DNA of 64,000 bases from Photobacterium arenosum. GTDB taxonomy: Bacteria; Pseudomonadota; Gammaproteobacteria; Enterobacterales; Vibrionaceae. The stretch is from assembly GCF_014841115.1 (NCBI RefSeq), contig NZ_JACYTP010000003.1:345921-409920 (forward strand), given 5' to 3'. Within the stretch, counting starts at the first letter, position 1. The number at the start of each line of letters is the position of its first letter. The notes under the pieces are model-generated. The model worked only from the letters and a program-made list of their open reading frames with translations, ran no database searches and was not told the origin of the DNA. Below, piece by piece: positions 20,653 through 30,604 of the stretch. Position numbers and translations under genes: made by a program.

Positions 20653-21035
20653 CGAAAACCTTATACCGTGATCCGAAGAACGGCAAGCTGGGCGGGGTTT
20701 GCGCCGGGATCGCCGAATACTTCGGGGTGGAGGCCTGGGTTGTCCGTATTCTGACCGTGTCTGCCTTTCTGCTGGGTATCGGGTTCTTTGTGACACTGGC
20801 TTATATCGCAGCTTGTCTGTTTCTCGACAAGATGCCGGAAGAGCGTCAGATTCAGCAGCATGCTTATAAAGAGCACACAGTGAAACAGAAACCCTGGCAG
20901 TCGGGACAGTCGCCGTCGCAGCTATTGGATAATATTGAAAATGAGTTTGATCAGATGGAAGGCAAGCTCCGCGACATGGAAGCCTATGTCACCTCATCGG
21001 CCTTCAATGTAGAAAAAGCGTTCAAACAGCTTTAA
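20649..21035 (+). CDS. pspC: Phage shock protein C
   Basis: PspC is the membrane partner of PspB in stress signalling. The 128-residue protein has the PspC domain at residues 1-60: LGGVCAGIAEYFGVE followed by a membrane helix. A C-terminal region (about 85-128) could form a short amphipathic helix. No pspD, pspE or pspG follows; the operon ends in a terminator, so this is a minimal PspABC system. Confidence 0.95.
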   Translation: MTKTLYRDPKNGKLGGVCAGIAEYFGVEAWVVRILTVSAFLLGIGFFVTLAYIAACLFLDKMPEERQIQQHAYKEHTVKQKPWQSGQSPSQLLDNIENEFDQMEGKLRDMEAYVTSSAFNVEKAFKQL

Positions 21036-21055
21036 TTTATCGGTCAAGTGTTACG

Positions 21056-21082
21056 AAAAGCAGGCAGTGGCCTGCTTTTCTG
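21056..21082 (+). terminator. Terminator of pspABC
   Basis: The hairpin AAAAGCAGGC / GCCTGCTTTT has a four-base loop. Only a short T run follows, so read-through into ycjX is possible. Confidence 0.65.
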
Positions 21083-21118
21083 TTGCGTATCAGCCAATAC
21101 CAACCAAAAGGGCAGGAT

Positions 21119-22516
21119 ATGATTCATTTGGGGCAAGAGCTCAACAAACTGGTAAACCGTGGCCTGGACAGGCATGTGCGTCTGGCGGTGACAGGATTGT
21201 CCCGAGCCGGTAAAACGGCCTTTATTACTTCGCTGGTGAATCAGCTGCAGCATGTCAGCACCAACCCGCGGCTGCCACTGTTTCCGGCCGTCAGTGACGG
21301 TCATCTGCTGGGCGCGCGCCGTGTCCCTCAGGTTGATATGCATGTACCGGCTTTTGGTTACGAAGAAGGCATGCAGGCTTTGCTGCAATCGCCCCCGCAC
21401 TGGCCGGAACCGACCCGGGACGTCAGTCAGATACGTATGGCGCTGCGCTTTAAACCGCAGAAAGGCCCGTTAAAACTGCTGCAGGATACCGCCACTCTGT
21501 ATCTGGATATCATTGATTATCCTGGTGAGTGGCTGCTGGATCTGCCGTTACTGGAAATGGATTACCTGGCCTGGTCAAAACAGCAGGCTCGGTTGATGAC
21601 TGGCCGCCGTCAACAGCTGGCAAGTGACTGGCTTGCTGCAGGCGAGACACTGGATCCCTTCGCGCCGGCTGACGAACAAGCATTGGCGCTTCTGGCGGCG
21701 ACCTTCACCGACTATCTGTTCAAGTGTAAAGCAGAAGCCGGGTTGCACTGGGTTCAACCGGGACGTTTTGTGTTACCCGGTGAACTGGCAGGGGCACCGG
21801 TGTTGCAGTTTTTCCCGTTTATGTGGCTGGAAAAATACACCGAAGCCCAGTTAAATGAAGCGGGTGACGACACCAATATCGGCTTGCTGAAACGCCGCTA
21901 CAAGTATTATCAGCAGCACGTGGTGAAAGGCTTTTACCGGGAGCACTTTTCCCGTTTCGACCGACAGATCATTCTGGTCGATTGCCTGCAACCGCTCAAT
22001 GCCGGCCGCGAATCGTTTAATGATATGCGCCATGCACTCAATCAACTGATGCAGAGTTTTCATTACGGCAGAAGCTCCTTGTTACGCCGCTTGTTTTCGC
22101 CTCGTATCGATAAAGTGCTGTTTGCGGCGACCAAGGCCGATCACATTACCCCGGAGCAACATCCGAATCTGGTCAGCCTGTTACAGCAAATGGTCAATGA
22201 AGCCTGGCAAACGGCTTCTTTTGAGGGCATTAACATGAGCTGTACCAGTCTGGCTGCCATTCAGGCCACGGAGCCGGGCTTTGTGGATCATCAGGGCAAG
22301 CAGGTGCCGGCACTGCGGGGGCACACCTTGTCAGGACAGGCACAGACAGTGTTTCCTGGCGAAGTGCCACGCAGACTGCCGGATGATGCTTTCTGGCAGG
22401 CGCAGGGGTTTGACTTTGTCAGTTTCCGTCCGCTGCCACAACAAAGCGATGAGCCCTTGCCGCACATTCGTATGGATAAAACATTGGCGTTTTTGCTGGG
22501 AGATAAACTGCGATGA
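21119..22516 (+). CDS. ycjX: YcjX-like P-loop GTPase, stress-associated
   Basis: YcjX is a DUF463 P-loop NTPase linked to the psp regulon; its precise role is unknown. The 465-residue protein has the same length as the E. coli one. The P-loop is GLSRAGKT near residue 27. The characteristic block DIIDYPGEWLLDLP, near residue 140, carries a DxxG-like switch. I use the ATG at 21119, preceded by AAGGG, since homology starts there (HLGQELNKLVNRGLDRH). It overlaps ycjF by four bases. Confidence 0.93.
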   Translation: MIHLGQELNKLVNRGLDRHVRLAVTGLSRAGKTAFITSLVNQLQHVSTNPRLPLFPAVSDGHLLGARRVPQVDMHVPAFGYEEGMQALLQSPPHWPEPTRDVSQIRMALRFKPQKGPLKLLQDTATLYLDIIDYPGEWLLDLPLLEMDYLAWSKQQARLMTGRRQQLASDWLAAGETLDPFAPADEQALALLAATFTDYLFKCKAEAGLHWVQPGRFVLPGELAGAPVLQFFPFMWLEKYTEAQLNEAGDDTNIGLLKRRYKYYQQHVVKGFYREHFSRFDRQIILVDCLQPLNAGRESFNDMRHALNQLMQSFHYGRSSLLRRLFSPRIDKVLFAATKADHITPEQHPNLVSLLQQMVNEAWQTASFEGINMSCTSLAAIQATEPGFVDHQGKQVPALRGHTLSGQAQTVFPGEVPRRLPDDAFWQAQGFDFVSFRPLPQQSDEPLPHIRMDKTLAFLLGDKLR

Positions 22517-23550
22517 CTAAGCCGTATCAAAGCAAAATTGTATTTGATGAGAAGGACGCCGAGCCGCCAGGCCCGGATCTGAAAAGTCGGCTGGAATTTG
22601 CCGGGCAGGACAGCTTTTTGCCCGCCGCAGCCGAAGAGGAATCTGATTCGCAGGCCGAAGCGCAATTGGAGAAAACGCTGGGAAAATCGTCTTCCCGGGG
22701 ACGCTGGCTGAAAACCTTGCTGCTGGGCGGCATCGGACTGACGATGTGGCAGAGCGTTGATTATGTTGCCAGCGCCTATCTGAGCGGTGACTGGTTGTCA
22801 CTGGGCTGGAGTGTGCTGGTGGCCTCGGTAGCTGCAACGGGTATCGGTGTGCTTGGCCGTGAATGGCTCAGGCTGCGCCGCCTCAAAGATCGCCAGACAG
22901 AACGCGAGCAGGCTGAAATGTTACTGGCCGCCGAGGGCATCGGGCAGGGGAAAGCATTTTGTATCCGCCTGGCCAAGCAAGGTGCAATTTCGGCTGAGAA
23001 CCCGGGTTACAGCCGTTGGCAGGCGTCTTTGGCGGCAACACATAATGATGCGGAAGTGCTGGCCATGTATGACCAGCTGGTGCTCAGTCAGCAGGATAAG
23101 CAAGCCAAAAAGCTGGTGGTTAAATATGCGCGGGAAGCCGCCCTGATGGTCGCGGTCAGCCCGTTAGCGATTGCTGATGTGTTGCTGGTCGCCTGGCGGA
23201 ATTTTCGTCTGATTGATCAGATAGCGGCAGTCTATGGTATCGAGCTCGGCTACTGGTCGCGTATTCAGTTGTTCAAGCTGGTATTGAAAAATATGGCCAT
23301 AGCCGGTGCCAGTGAGCTTATCACCGACAGCAGCATGGATATCTTGTCTGTGCATCTTGCCGGTCGACTGTCTGCCAGAGCCGCGCAAGGATTGGGTGTG
23401 GGTTTGTTGACGGGCCGTCTTGGCCTTAAGGCCATGAATCTGATGCGTCCGTTACCCTGGCAACCGGAACAAGCCCCGGCATTGAGTGATATTCGTCGTG
23501 ACTTACTCAGCCGACTGGGCGGGGATAAAGCAGAAAAACCGGCAGACTGA
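22513..23550 (+). CDS. ycjF: YcjF family inner-membrane protein (DUF697)
   Basis: YcjF is an inner-membrane protein always encoded beside ycjX and considered part of the psp stress response; no activity is established. The 345-residue protein has a polar, acidic N-terminus (about 1-70) and two adjacent membrane segments (about 75-115). The C-terminal DUF697 region (about 190-310) contains a hydrophobic segment around VAVSPLAIADVLLVAW. Cotranscribed with ycjX by overlap, and ended by a clear terminator. Confidence 0.92.
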   Translation: MTKPYQSKIVFDEKDAEPPGPDLKSRLEFAGQDSFLPAAAEEESDSQAEAQLEKTLGKSSSRGRWLKTLLLGGIGLTMWQSVDYVASAYLSGDWLSLGWSVLVASVAATGIGVLGREWLRLRRLKDRQTEREQAEMLLAAEGIGQGKAFCIRLAKQGAISAENPGYSRWQASLAATHNDAEVLAMYDQLVLSQQDKQAKKLVVKYAREAALMVAVSPLAIADVLLVAWRNFRLIDQIAAVYGIELGYWSRIQLFKLVLKNMAIAGASELITDSSMDILSVHLAGRLSARAAQGLGVGLLTGRLGLKAMNLMRPLPWQPEQAPALSDIRRDLLSRLGGDKAEKPAD

Positions 23551-23563
23551 TGCCCTGAATTAC

Positions 23564-23595
23564 AACGACCAGCCGTAACATGCTGGTCGTTTTTT
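23564..23595 (+). terminator. Terminator of ycjXF
   Basis: The stem AACGACCAGC / GCTGGTCGTT with an eight-base loop is followed by a T run. It lies 13 bases after ycjF. Confidence 0.85.
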
Positions 23596-23764
23596 ATCCG
23601 ATTAACGGCGTTTAGAAACAAAAAGTATTTTCTGCTGCCATTTCATCACGATATAGCTCTCACCTTCGGGCATTGCCGTCTTGACGACACACCGACTTCC
23701 GCGCACACTTCTTTTCGTGTCACGAATTGTTGACAGTTTTGTCTGGAGCGAAAAGGCAACCACT

Positions 23765-25300
23765 ATGAGACTACAAGTCTTTTGTGTCGATCGGCTTGGG
23801 ATGACCCGTGAACTGCTGGATATTCTGGCGAGCCGGGAACTGGATCTGCGGGGAATCGAAATCGACCGCAGCGGTATTATTTATCTCAATTGTCCGGAAA
23901 TCGAATTTGAAGAGTTTCGTCAGTTAATGTTTCAAATCCGTCAGTTAGACGGAGTCACGGATGTGCGTAAAATACAGTTCATGCCGAGCGAGCGTGAACA
24001 CAAAGAATTGAAAGCCTTGCTGGAAGCACTGCCGGATCCCTTTTTCTCTGTCAATCTGCAGGGAAAAATTGATCTGGCTAATCAGCCGGCAGAGCAGTTA
24101 TTAGGCAAAACCCGCGAAGCTGTGCTGGGAGAAACCGTCCACAGTGTGCTGGGTTTCAATTTCCATCGCTGGCTGGAGAAAGACAGCGCCAAGCATTACA
24201 GCGAAATGGTGGTGTTGTCCGGCCTGGATTATCTGATGGAAGTCATGCCGGTCTACGTGGCCGATGAATCTGATAATGAAGTGCTGGCCAGTGCAGTGAT
24301 TTTGCTGAAGTCCCTGTCTGAGGCCAAAATGCCGCTGGCGATGCGCAAGATCAGCGGTGACAATGGTTTTGAGCATCTGGTCGGGCAATCTTCCCGTTTC
24401 CGGCATTTGATTGCACAGGCGAAAAAACTGGCCCTGCTCGATGCACCTTTGCTGATTCAGGGTGAAACCGGGACGGGTAAAGAAATGCTGGCCAGAGCCT
24501 GTCACCAGCGTTCACTGCGGCGGGAAAAACCATTCCTGCTGGTCAATTGCGTGTCTATGCCGGATAACGCCGCCGAAACCGAGTTGTTCGGGGTGGCCGG
24601 TACCGGTGGTGAATCCGGTAAGAAAGGCATTTTCGAACAGGCCAGCGGCGGTACGGTGTTCCTGTATGAGATTGGTGAGATGTCCTCTCATTTGCAGGTG
24701 AAACTGTTACGCTTCCTGCAGGATGGCACTTTCCGCCGGGTCGGCGAAGAGAAAGAAGTGCGGGTCGATGTCCGGGTTATTTGCTCCACACAGAAACGAT
24801 TGCCGGATCTGGTTGCCGCGGGGCAATTCCGCGAAGATTTGTACTACCGCCTGAATGTGTTATCTCTGGTGGTTCCGCCGTTGCGGGAACGTGCGGCAGA
24901 TATAGTGCCCCTGGCTGAACTTTTTGTGTCTCAGTTTGCCCAGGAGCTGCAGCAGGCGAAACCTGTGATGTCAGATAAACTGTCCCAGATGCTGAGCCAG
25001 TATGCGTGGCCGGGCAATATCCGCCAGCTGCGCAATGTTCTGTTCCGGGCCATGACGCAGCTTGAAAGCGCCGAAATGACGGTCGATGATATTCAGCTGC
25101 CAGAGAATGAATCGGCCAGCGTGATCAACGAAGAGACACTCGATGGCTCGTTGGATGACATCATGAAGCGCTATGAAACCGGCATCCTGACAAACCTGTA
25201 CCGGAGTTACCCTTCTACGCGTAAATTGGCAAAACGATTAGGGGTGTCTCACACTGCAGTGGCGAATAAATTACGCGAGTATGGTATCAGTAAGCCGTAA
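23765..25300 (+). CDS. tyrR: Transcriptional regulator TyrR
   Basis: TyrR represses or activates aromatic amino-acid genes in response to Tyr, Phe and Trp. The 511-residue protein has an ACT domain (about 1-75), a PAS domain (about 80-190) and an AAA+ core with Walker A GETGTGKE near residue 235. The C-terminal helix-turn-helix is LAKRLGVSHTAVANKLREYG. As in E. coli TyrR, the sigma-54 contact loop GAFTGA is missing (GTGGESGKKG stands in its place), so it acts with sigma-70. The ATG at 23765 has AAAAGG eight bases upstream; the earlier in-frame start at 23681 gives an extra N-terminus absent from homologues. Confidence 0.95.
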   Translation: MRLQVFCVDRLGMTRELLDILASRELDLRGIEIDRSGIIYLNCPEIEFEEFRQLMFQIRQLDGVTDVRKIQFMPSEREHKELKALLEALPDPFFSVNLQGKIDLANQPAEQLLGKTREAVLGETVHSVLGFNFHRWLEKDSAKHYSEMVVLSGLDYLMEVMPVYVADESDNEVLASAVILLKSLSEAKMPLAMRKISGDNGFEHLVGQSSRFRHLIAQAKKLALLDAPLLIQGETGTGKEMLARACHQRSLRREKPFLLVNCVSMPDNAAETELFGVAGTGGESGKKGIFEQASGGTVFLYEIGEMSSHLQVKLLRFLQDGTFRRVGEEKEVRVDVRVICSTQKRLPDLVAAGQFREDLYYRLNVLSLVVPPLRERAADIVPLAELFVSQFAQELQQAKPVMSDKLSQMLSQYAWPGNIRQLRNVLFRAMTQLESAEMTVDDIQLPENESASVINEETLDGSLDDIMKRYETGILTNLYRSYPSTRKLAKRLGVSHTAVANKLREYGISKP

Positions 25301-25331
25301 CCTGCTTGCTGTGCTACGTCAATCACCCGGA

Positions 25332-25362
25332 AGGCCACTCAGCTAAAGTGGCCTGATTTTGG
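25332..25362 (+). terminator. Terminator at the tyrR-ogt convergence
   Basis: The hairpin AGGCCACT / AGTGGCCT with a seven-base loop is followed by GATTTT. It overlaps the last codons of the convergent ogt-like gene. Confidence 0.6.
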
Positions 25363-25828
25363 ACTGGATGTGGCCATTTTCAAGGGCCCGTAAAAGGTTG
25401 ATCAAATCCAGCCCAAAACGGCAACTGATTCTCGGATTCTGGCAGATCACGCGGTGACAGGGTATGAGTATAGGGATGGGATTCACATTTTTAGCCAGTG
25501 CCACCGCCTGATGAGCTTGTTTATTACCGAGCTGGGCAGCCAGTTCCTGACTGGTGCGTGTTTCGCCATAGGGAATGGCCTGGATAGCCTGCCAGACCTG
25601 ATGCTGAAAAGCTGTGCCATCGGGCGCTAAACGCAATGAAAATTGCTGACGCTGTCCTTCCAGGTATTGTTTGAGCTGAAGGGTGTACTCTTGTAATTTT
25701 TTAGGGTGATGAACCCAGCAGGGGGGAGGCTGATAGCCGTCACTGGCAATGGTGATCAGTTTCAGCCCCTGGTCGTCGGCCTGCAGATAAATCAGACCAA
25801 GCTCAGTGTTGATCAGGTCGTAGTACAT
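25343..25828 (-). CDS. ogt: Ogt-like methylated-DNA-protein cysteine methyltransferase, divergent
   Basis: Proteins of this family remove alkyl groups from O6-alkylguanine onto a single cysteine. The 161-residue product has an N-terminal ribonuclease-like half and a C-terminal domain with the active-site motif IPCHRVI, placing the acceptor at Cys124. Two features look odd. The arginine that flips the damaged base (GNPKAARAVG in relatives) is replaced by Gln107 (GNKQAHQAVA). The tract after the active site (usually GxxTGYAGG) reads CQNPRISCRFG. Activity is therefore uncertain. The ATG at 25828 with GAAGG five bases before is preferred to the GTG at 25840. Confidence 0.82.
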   Translation of the reverse strand: MYYDLINTELGLIYLQADDQGLKLITIASDGYQPPPCWVHHPKKLQEYTLQLKQYLEGQRQQFSLRLAPDGTAFQHQVWQAIQAIPYGETRTSQELAAQLGNKQAHQAVALAKNVNPIPILIPCHRVICQNPRISCRFGLDLINLLRALENGHIQSKIRPL

Positions 25829-25937
25829 AATTGCCTTCACCGGTCAGAGAGTCTTAACGGCTACCTTCAGCCAGGCACAGGGGAACGCCTCAAATGCCGG
25901 TAGCGTTAAAGTGAAAGTATAGTATGCAGAGGTCAGC

Positions 25938-26522
25938 TTGTTTCATTCAATCATGCAGCGTTCATCAACCTTAAAAGTTGATGAACTGACAGTGCGTCTG
26001 GTGACAAATAAAGATGCGCGTCAGATAGCGTCATATTATCAGCGTAACAAACAGTTTCTCCAGCCCTGGGAACCGCTTCGGGATCCGGCTTTCTTTACTG
26101 TGGAAGGCTGGGAACGCCGTCTGACACAACTGGCAGAACTTCATAAACACCAGTTGGCGTATTATTTTGTTATCTTCATGGAAGGCTCAGAAGAAGTCTG
26201 CGGTGTCATTAATTTCAGTAACCTGGTGCGCCACCCTTTTTACGCCTGCCATGTCGGTTATTCACTGGATGAAAAATGTCAGGGCAAGGGCATTATGCGG
26301 CGGGCGTTGAATGCTGCTATACGCTGGATGTTTGACGTGCAGCAGTTTCATCGGGTGATGGCGGCTTATATACCGCGCAATAAGCGCAGTGCGGCAGTAC
26401 TGAAATCGGCGGGTTTCGAGCAGGAAGGTGTGGCTCGTGAATACTTGTTAATCAATGGGCGCTGGGAAGATCATATACTGACGGCCCGTATTAACCCGGA
26501 CTGGTCGCAACCTTCGCAGTAA
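25938..26522 (+). CDS. rimJ: Ribosomal protein S5 N-acetyltransferase RimJ-like
   Basis: RimJ acetylates the N-terminal alanine of ribosomal protein S5. The 194-residue GNAT-fold protein has the acetyl-CoA loop QGKGIMRRAL (Q/RxxGxG/A type) near residue 117. The RimJ-like block HRVMAAYIPRNKRSAAVLKSAGF follows. A TTG start at 25938 is favoured because AGAGG lies five bases upstream and the length equals E. coli RimJ. The first ATG is at 25953 without a ribosome site. It is divergent from the ogt-like gene. Confidence 0.88.
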   Translation: MFHSIMQRSSTLKVDELTVRLVTNKDARQIASYYQRNKQFLQPWEPLRDPAFFTVEGWERRLTQLAELHKHQLAYYFVIFMEGSEEVCGVINFSNLVRHPFYACHVGYSLDEKCQGKGIMRRALNAAIRWMFDVQQFHRVMAAYIPRNKRSAAVLKSAGFEQEGVAREYLLINGRWEDHILTARINPDWSQPSQ

Positions 26523-26565
26523 CGGTTTACAGGGCGCATTAACTGTGGGCCGGTAAAACGGAAAT

Positions 26566-26610
26566 AAAAAAGCTTGCGTTTACTGTATGCTCAGTTCCGC
26601 AAGCTTTTTT
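26566..26610. terminator. Bidirectional terminator between rimJ and pykA
   Basis: AAAAAGCTTGCG pairs with CGCAAGCTTTTTT across about 20 bases. Poly-A and poly-T flanks serve both convergent genes. Confidence 0.75.
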
Positions 26611-26635
26611 CGTTTCAGCGTGTTGCTCTGACTTA

Positions 26636-28081
<1,446 letters not shown>

Positions 28082-28152
28082 GAAGCTCTCCATATAGTCG
28101 AAAGGATACGATGAGATGGGTTATAACTTGGGTATATAGTGTTAGCATTATC

Positions 28153-28167
28153 TGTAATTATATTACA
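28153..28167. promoter_or_regulatory. HexR operator upstream of pykA
   Basis: TGTAATTATATTACA is a near-perfect palindrome (central T aside) and matches the HexR consensus TGTAATwwwATTACA reported for gamma-proteobacteria. It sits between hexR and pykA, 71 bases before the pykA start, where a promoter would be. Confidence 0.85.
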
Positions 28168-28205
28168 GGTGCTTGTAGTAAAAAGGCGACATAGGACAAT
28201 GAATT

Positions 28206-28220
28206 GACGACTTTGTCGTC
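28206..28220. repeat. Short inverted repeat in the hexR-pykA gap
   Basis: GACGAC, TTT, GTCGTC forms a perfect six-base stem 39 bases beyond the HexR operator. Function unknown; no T run, so it is not a terminator. Confidence 0.4.
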
Positions 28221-28294
28221 CGTGTTGGTCGTTTTCATTCTCAGCTAAGCGGGTATTATTGTCCGTTTTAAACGCAGAGGGAATACTGAGGGTA

Positions 28295-28323
28295 TAAAAA
28301 AGCATGGCTATATCACCATGCTT
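28295..28323 (-). terminator. Terminator of hexR
   Basis: On the minus strand AAGCATGG pairs with CCATGCTT across eight bases and is followed by six T. It lies 42 bases after the hexR stop and separates hexR from pykA. Confidence 0.85.
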
Positions 28324-28365
28324 TGATGTTTTTCCACCCTGAGAATCATAAACAGGTCGTTGAGT

Positions 28366-29220
28366 TTAAAATAACCCTTCTTTTGCAATGCGTGAATCTT
28401 TGATGGTCTCTTTTACGCGTTTCAGGTTCTCTCTGAAACCCGGGCCACGGCGCAAGGTAAAGCCGGTTGCGAGCACATCAATGACCGTCATCTGTACCAC
28501 ACGGCTGGCCATAGGCATGTAGATGTCAGTATCTTCTGGAACATCGAGGCAGATAGACAGTGAGCATTCGCGATCCAGCGGCGAGTCTTTGGCGGTAATA
28601 CCAATAACAGTCGCACCGTTTTCACGTGCCATCTCAGCAATTTCTACCAGATTCTTGGTACGGCCAGTGTGAGAGATCAGTACCACAACATCATTGTCAG
28701 TGCAGTTAATCACACTCATACGCTGCATCACAACGTCATCAAAACAGACAATAGGGATGTTGAAGCGGAAGAACTTATTCATGGCATCATGGGCCACCGA
28801 GGCTGATGCGCCCAAGCCAAAGAATGAAATGCGTTTTGCCTGAGTCAGCAAGTCTACTGCTCTGTTAACTTGCATCGGATCGAGACTGCTCTTAGCAACA
28901 TCCAGACAAGCCATGGTGGACTCGAAGATTTTGGCTGTGTAAGCTTCTGCGCTGTCGTCTTCTTCAACGTTACGGTTTACATAGGGAGTACCGTTCGCCA
29001 GGCTTTGAGCAAGATGGAGTTTAAAATCCGGGAAACCTTTGGTATCAAGGCGACGGCAGAAACGGTTGACCGTTGGCTCGCTGACATCGGCCATTTTGGC
29101 CAGCGTCGCAATGCTTGAGTGAATGGCGGTTTGCGGGGAAGCGATGATAACTTCAGCAACCTTACGCTCTGACTTACTAAAGTTTTCTAAATTGTTTTGG
29201 ATTTTTTCAAGGGTATTCAT
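28366..29220 (-). CDS. hexR: Transcriptional regulator HexR (RpiR family)
   Basis: HexR represses central carbon genes (pyruvate kinase, Entner-Doudoroff and others) and is released by 2-keto-3-deoxy-6-phosphogluconate. The 284-residue protein has an N-terminal helix-turn-helix (LAKMADVSEPTVNRFCRRL) and a SIS sugar-phosphate domain (about 120-260) with FGLGASASVAHDA and LISHTGRTKNLVEIA. It is directly upstream of pykA, its probable target, and on the same strand with a terminator between. Confidence 0.95.
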   Translation of the reverse strand: MNTLEKIQNNLENFSKSERKVAEVIIASPQTAIHSSIATLAKMADVSEPTVNRFCRRLDTKGFPDFKLHLAQSLANGTPYVNRNVEEDDSAEAYTAKIFESTMACLDVAKSSLDPMQVNRAVDLLTQAKRISFFGLGASASVAHDAMNKFFRFNIPIVCFDDVVMQRMSVINCTDNDVVVLISHTGRTKNLVEIAEMARENGATVIGITAKDSPLDRECSLSICLDVPEDTDIYMPMASRVVQMTVIDVLATGFTLRRGPGFRENLKRVKETIKDSRIAKEGLF

Positions 29221-29530
29221 ACGATAACCGCGATTCGTTGCTGAATTTCAAAATAGGCGAGTTCGTTGGGACGCTGCCAAATATGATGAAACTATACTAC
29301 TTTTCTTTTCTGGCCTCCTAGCAAATCTCTGAAAATCACTTTTCCTTTTTATTATAGTTTGATCACGATCTACTTTCCCTTTCAGTTTTGAAATGATTTT
29401 AACGGGGAAAAACCAATGAAATGCCGAGTATTAAGCTGCTTTGTGTTATTTATTTTCAATGCCCGGAATTAATTTACAGTTTGAATTAAATGTACAACAA
29501 AAAGACAACGAATAAATTTCAAAGGAAGTA

Positions 29531-30367
29531 ATGATGGAAAAAGCAAAGCGTGTCAGTGTCTGTGGCTGCGGTTGGTTAGGTTTGCCTTTGGCCAAGCGCC
29601 TGCATCATTCCGGTTATGAAACATTCGGTTCAAAGCAGACTCAAGAGGGCGCTGAAGTATTGGAGCGCCAGGGTATCAAAGGTGTTGTGGTTCGTTTGCC
29701 GCTACTGCTCGAGGCGCACTCGCCGACGCTTAACGCATTTTTAGCGGCAGATGTCATGGTGCTGAATGTACCGCCCGGGAGACAGACAACGTCAGCAGAT
29801 GAATACAGCACAAAAATCCTGTCGTTATCTGAGGCAGCGAAAGCGGCCGGTTGTCATAGGTTGATTTTTATCAGCACTACCTCGGTTTACGGGGATGCCG
29901 AAGGAGAAGTTACTGAATTAACCGAGCCTGCTCCTTCGACAGAATCTGGCAGGGTACATGCTGATCTGGAACAGCAACTCCGTCAGTCATGGGGTGATGA
30001 TCTTGTGGTGTTGCGTTTAGCCGGCCTGATTGGCCCTCAACGGCATCCGGTGAAGTTTCTGGCCGGACGACAAGGCATTGCCAATGGCGGGGCGCCAGTC
30101 AACCTGGTGCATCTGGATGATGTGATATCAGCCGTTATAGCAATCTTAGAATGCTGGCCGACAATGACGACTTTGCATTTGTCTGTGCCACAGCACCCCG
30201 GCAGGGAAATATATTATCGGGAAATGGCCCGTTTGGCAGGATTAGCCCAGCCTGAGTTTCAGCCTGGTGGCGAGCAGGGGAAGTGGATAAATGCATCCGC
30301 AACCGTTGAGGCTCTGGGTCTGAACTGGCGTTATGAGGATATAATGACTCTGGCTCCTGAGCTCTGA
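29531..30367 (+). CDS. yeeZ: NAD(P)-dependent epimerase/reductase, YeeZ-like
   Basis: This 278-residue protein is an extended short-chain dehydrogenase with a Rossmann fold. Its N-terminal loop is CGCGWLGLPLAKRL instead of GxxGxxG, as in E. coli YeeZ. The central segment FISTTSVYGDAEGEV holds the Ser-Tyr of the family, although the usual YxxxK is not evident. Substrate unknown. AAGGA lies a few bases before the paired ATGs at 29531 and 29534. It is divergent from hexR across 310 bases of AT-rich DNA in which I find no recognisable site. Confidence 0.85.
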   Translation: MMEKAKRVSVCGCGWLGLPLAKRLHHSGYETFGSKQTQEGAEVLERQGIKGVVVRLPLLLEAHSPTLNAFLAADVMVLNVPPGRQTTSADEYSTKILSLSEAAKAAGCHRLIFISTTSVYGDAEGEVTELTEPAPSTESGRVHADLEQQLRQSWGDDLVVLRLAGLIGPQRHPVKFLAGRQGIANGGAPVNLVHLDDVISAVIAILECWPTMTTLHLSVPQHPGREIYYREMARLAGLAQPEFQPGGEQGKWINASATVEALGLNWRYEDIMTLAPEL

Positions 30368-30417
30368 GGAGGGGTCAAGCGCTTCACCATGTAGGCTCGG
30401 TGTTGCGAGTGCCAGAT

Positions 30418-30447
30418 AAAAAAAATCCCGCTGAAAAGTCAGCGGGA
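30418..30447 (-). terminator. Minus-strand intrinsic terminator
   Basis: TCCCGCTGA and TCAGCGGGA form a nine-base stem with loop AAAG or CTTT. Eight A precede it on the plus strand, giving eight T on the minus strand; on the plus strand only GGAATTTAT follows. It is therefore built to stop minus-strand transcription arriving from the 30.48-30.7 kb region, although it could also act weakly for yeeZ. Confidence 0.8.
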
Positions 30448-30475
30448 GGAATTTATCCTTAACACAATTAGGAGT

Positions 30476-30604
30476 TTAGCAGCAGTGGCATTGTCGATTA
30501 AAGCTGTTCAGTGAACCATTCATTGGCGGCCGGTTATCAATCACTTCGTTAATCTTAATGTCACTAGTTATGACCGAGCGCTCATCGCTTAGTTCCGATT
30601 TCAC
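30476..30604 (-). CDS. Candidate 42-residue peptide with Cys-rich C-terminus (CHCC)
   Basis: A frame from GTG at 30604 encodes a polar peptide that ends NRQCHCC, with three cysteines in the last four residues. The stop is 29 bases before a strong minus-strand terminator, which argues for a real transcript. The frame is open further up to a GTG at 30682 (68 residues, basic N-terminus), but TTATAG near 30645, a possible -10 box, would favour the shorter form. No good ribosome site is visible. I do not recognise the family. The tail could bind metal or be a precursor cleavage product. No maturation enzyme lies nearby. Confidence 0.4.
   Translation of the reverse strand: MKSELSDERSVITSDIKINEVIDNRPPMNGSLNSFNRQCHCC

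Noticed and set aside
29221..29530. HexR or other operator in the hexR-yeeZ gap
   Set aside because: Only partial resemblance to TGTAAT palindromes (near 29465-29495); not enough to support a site.
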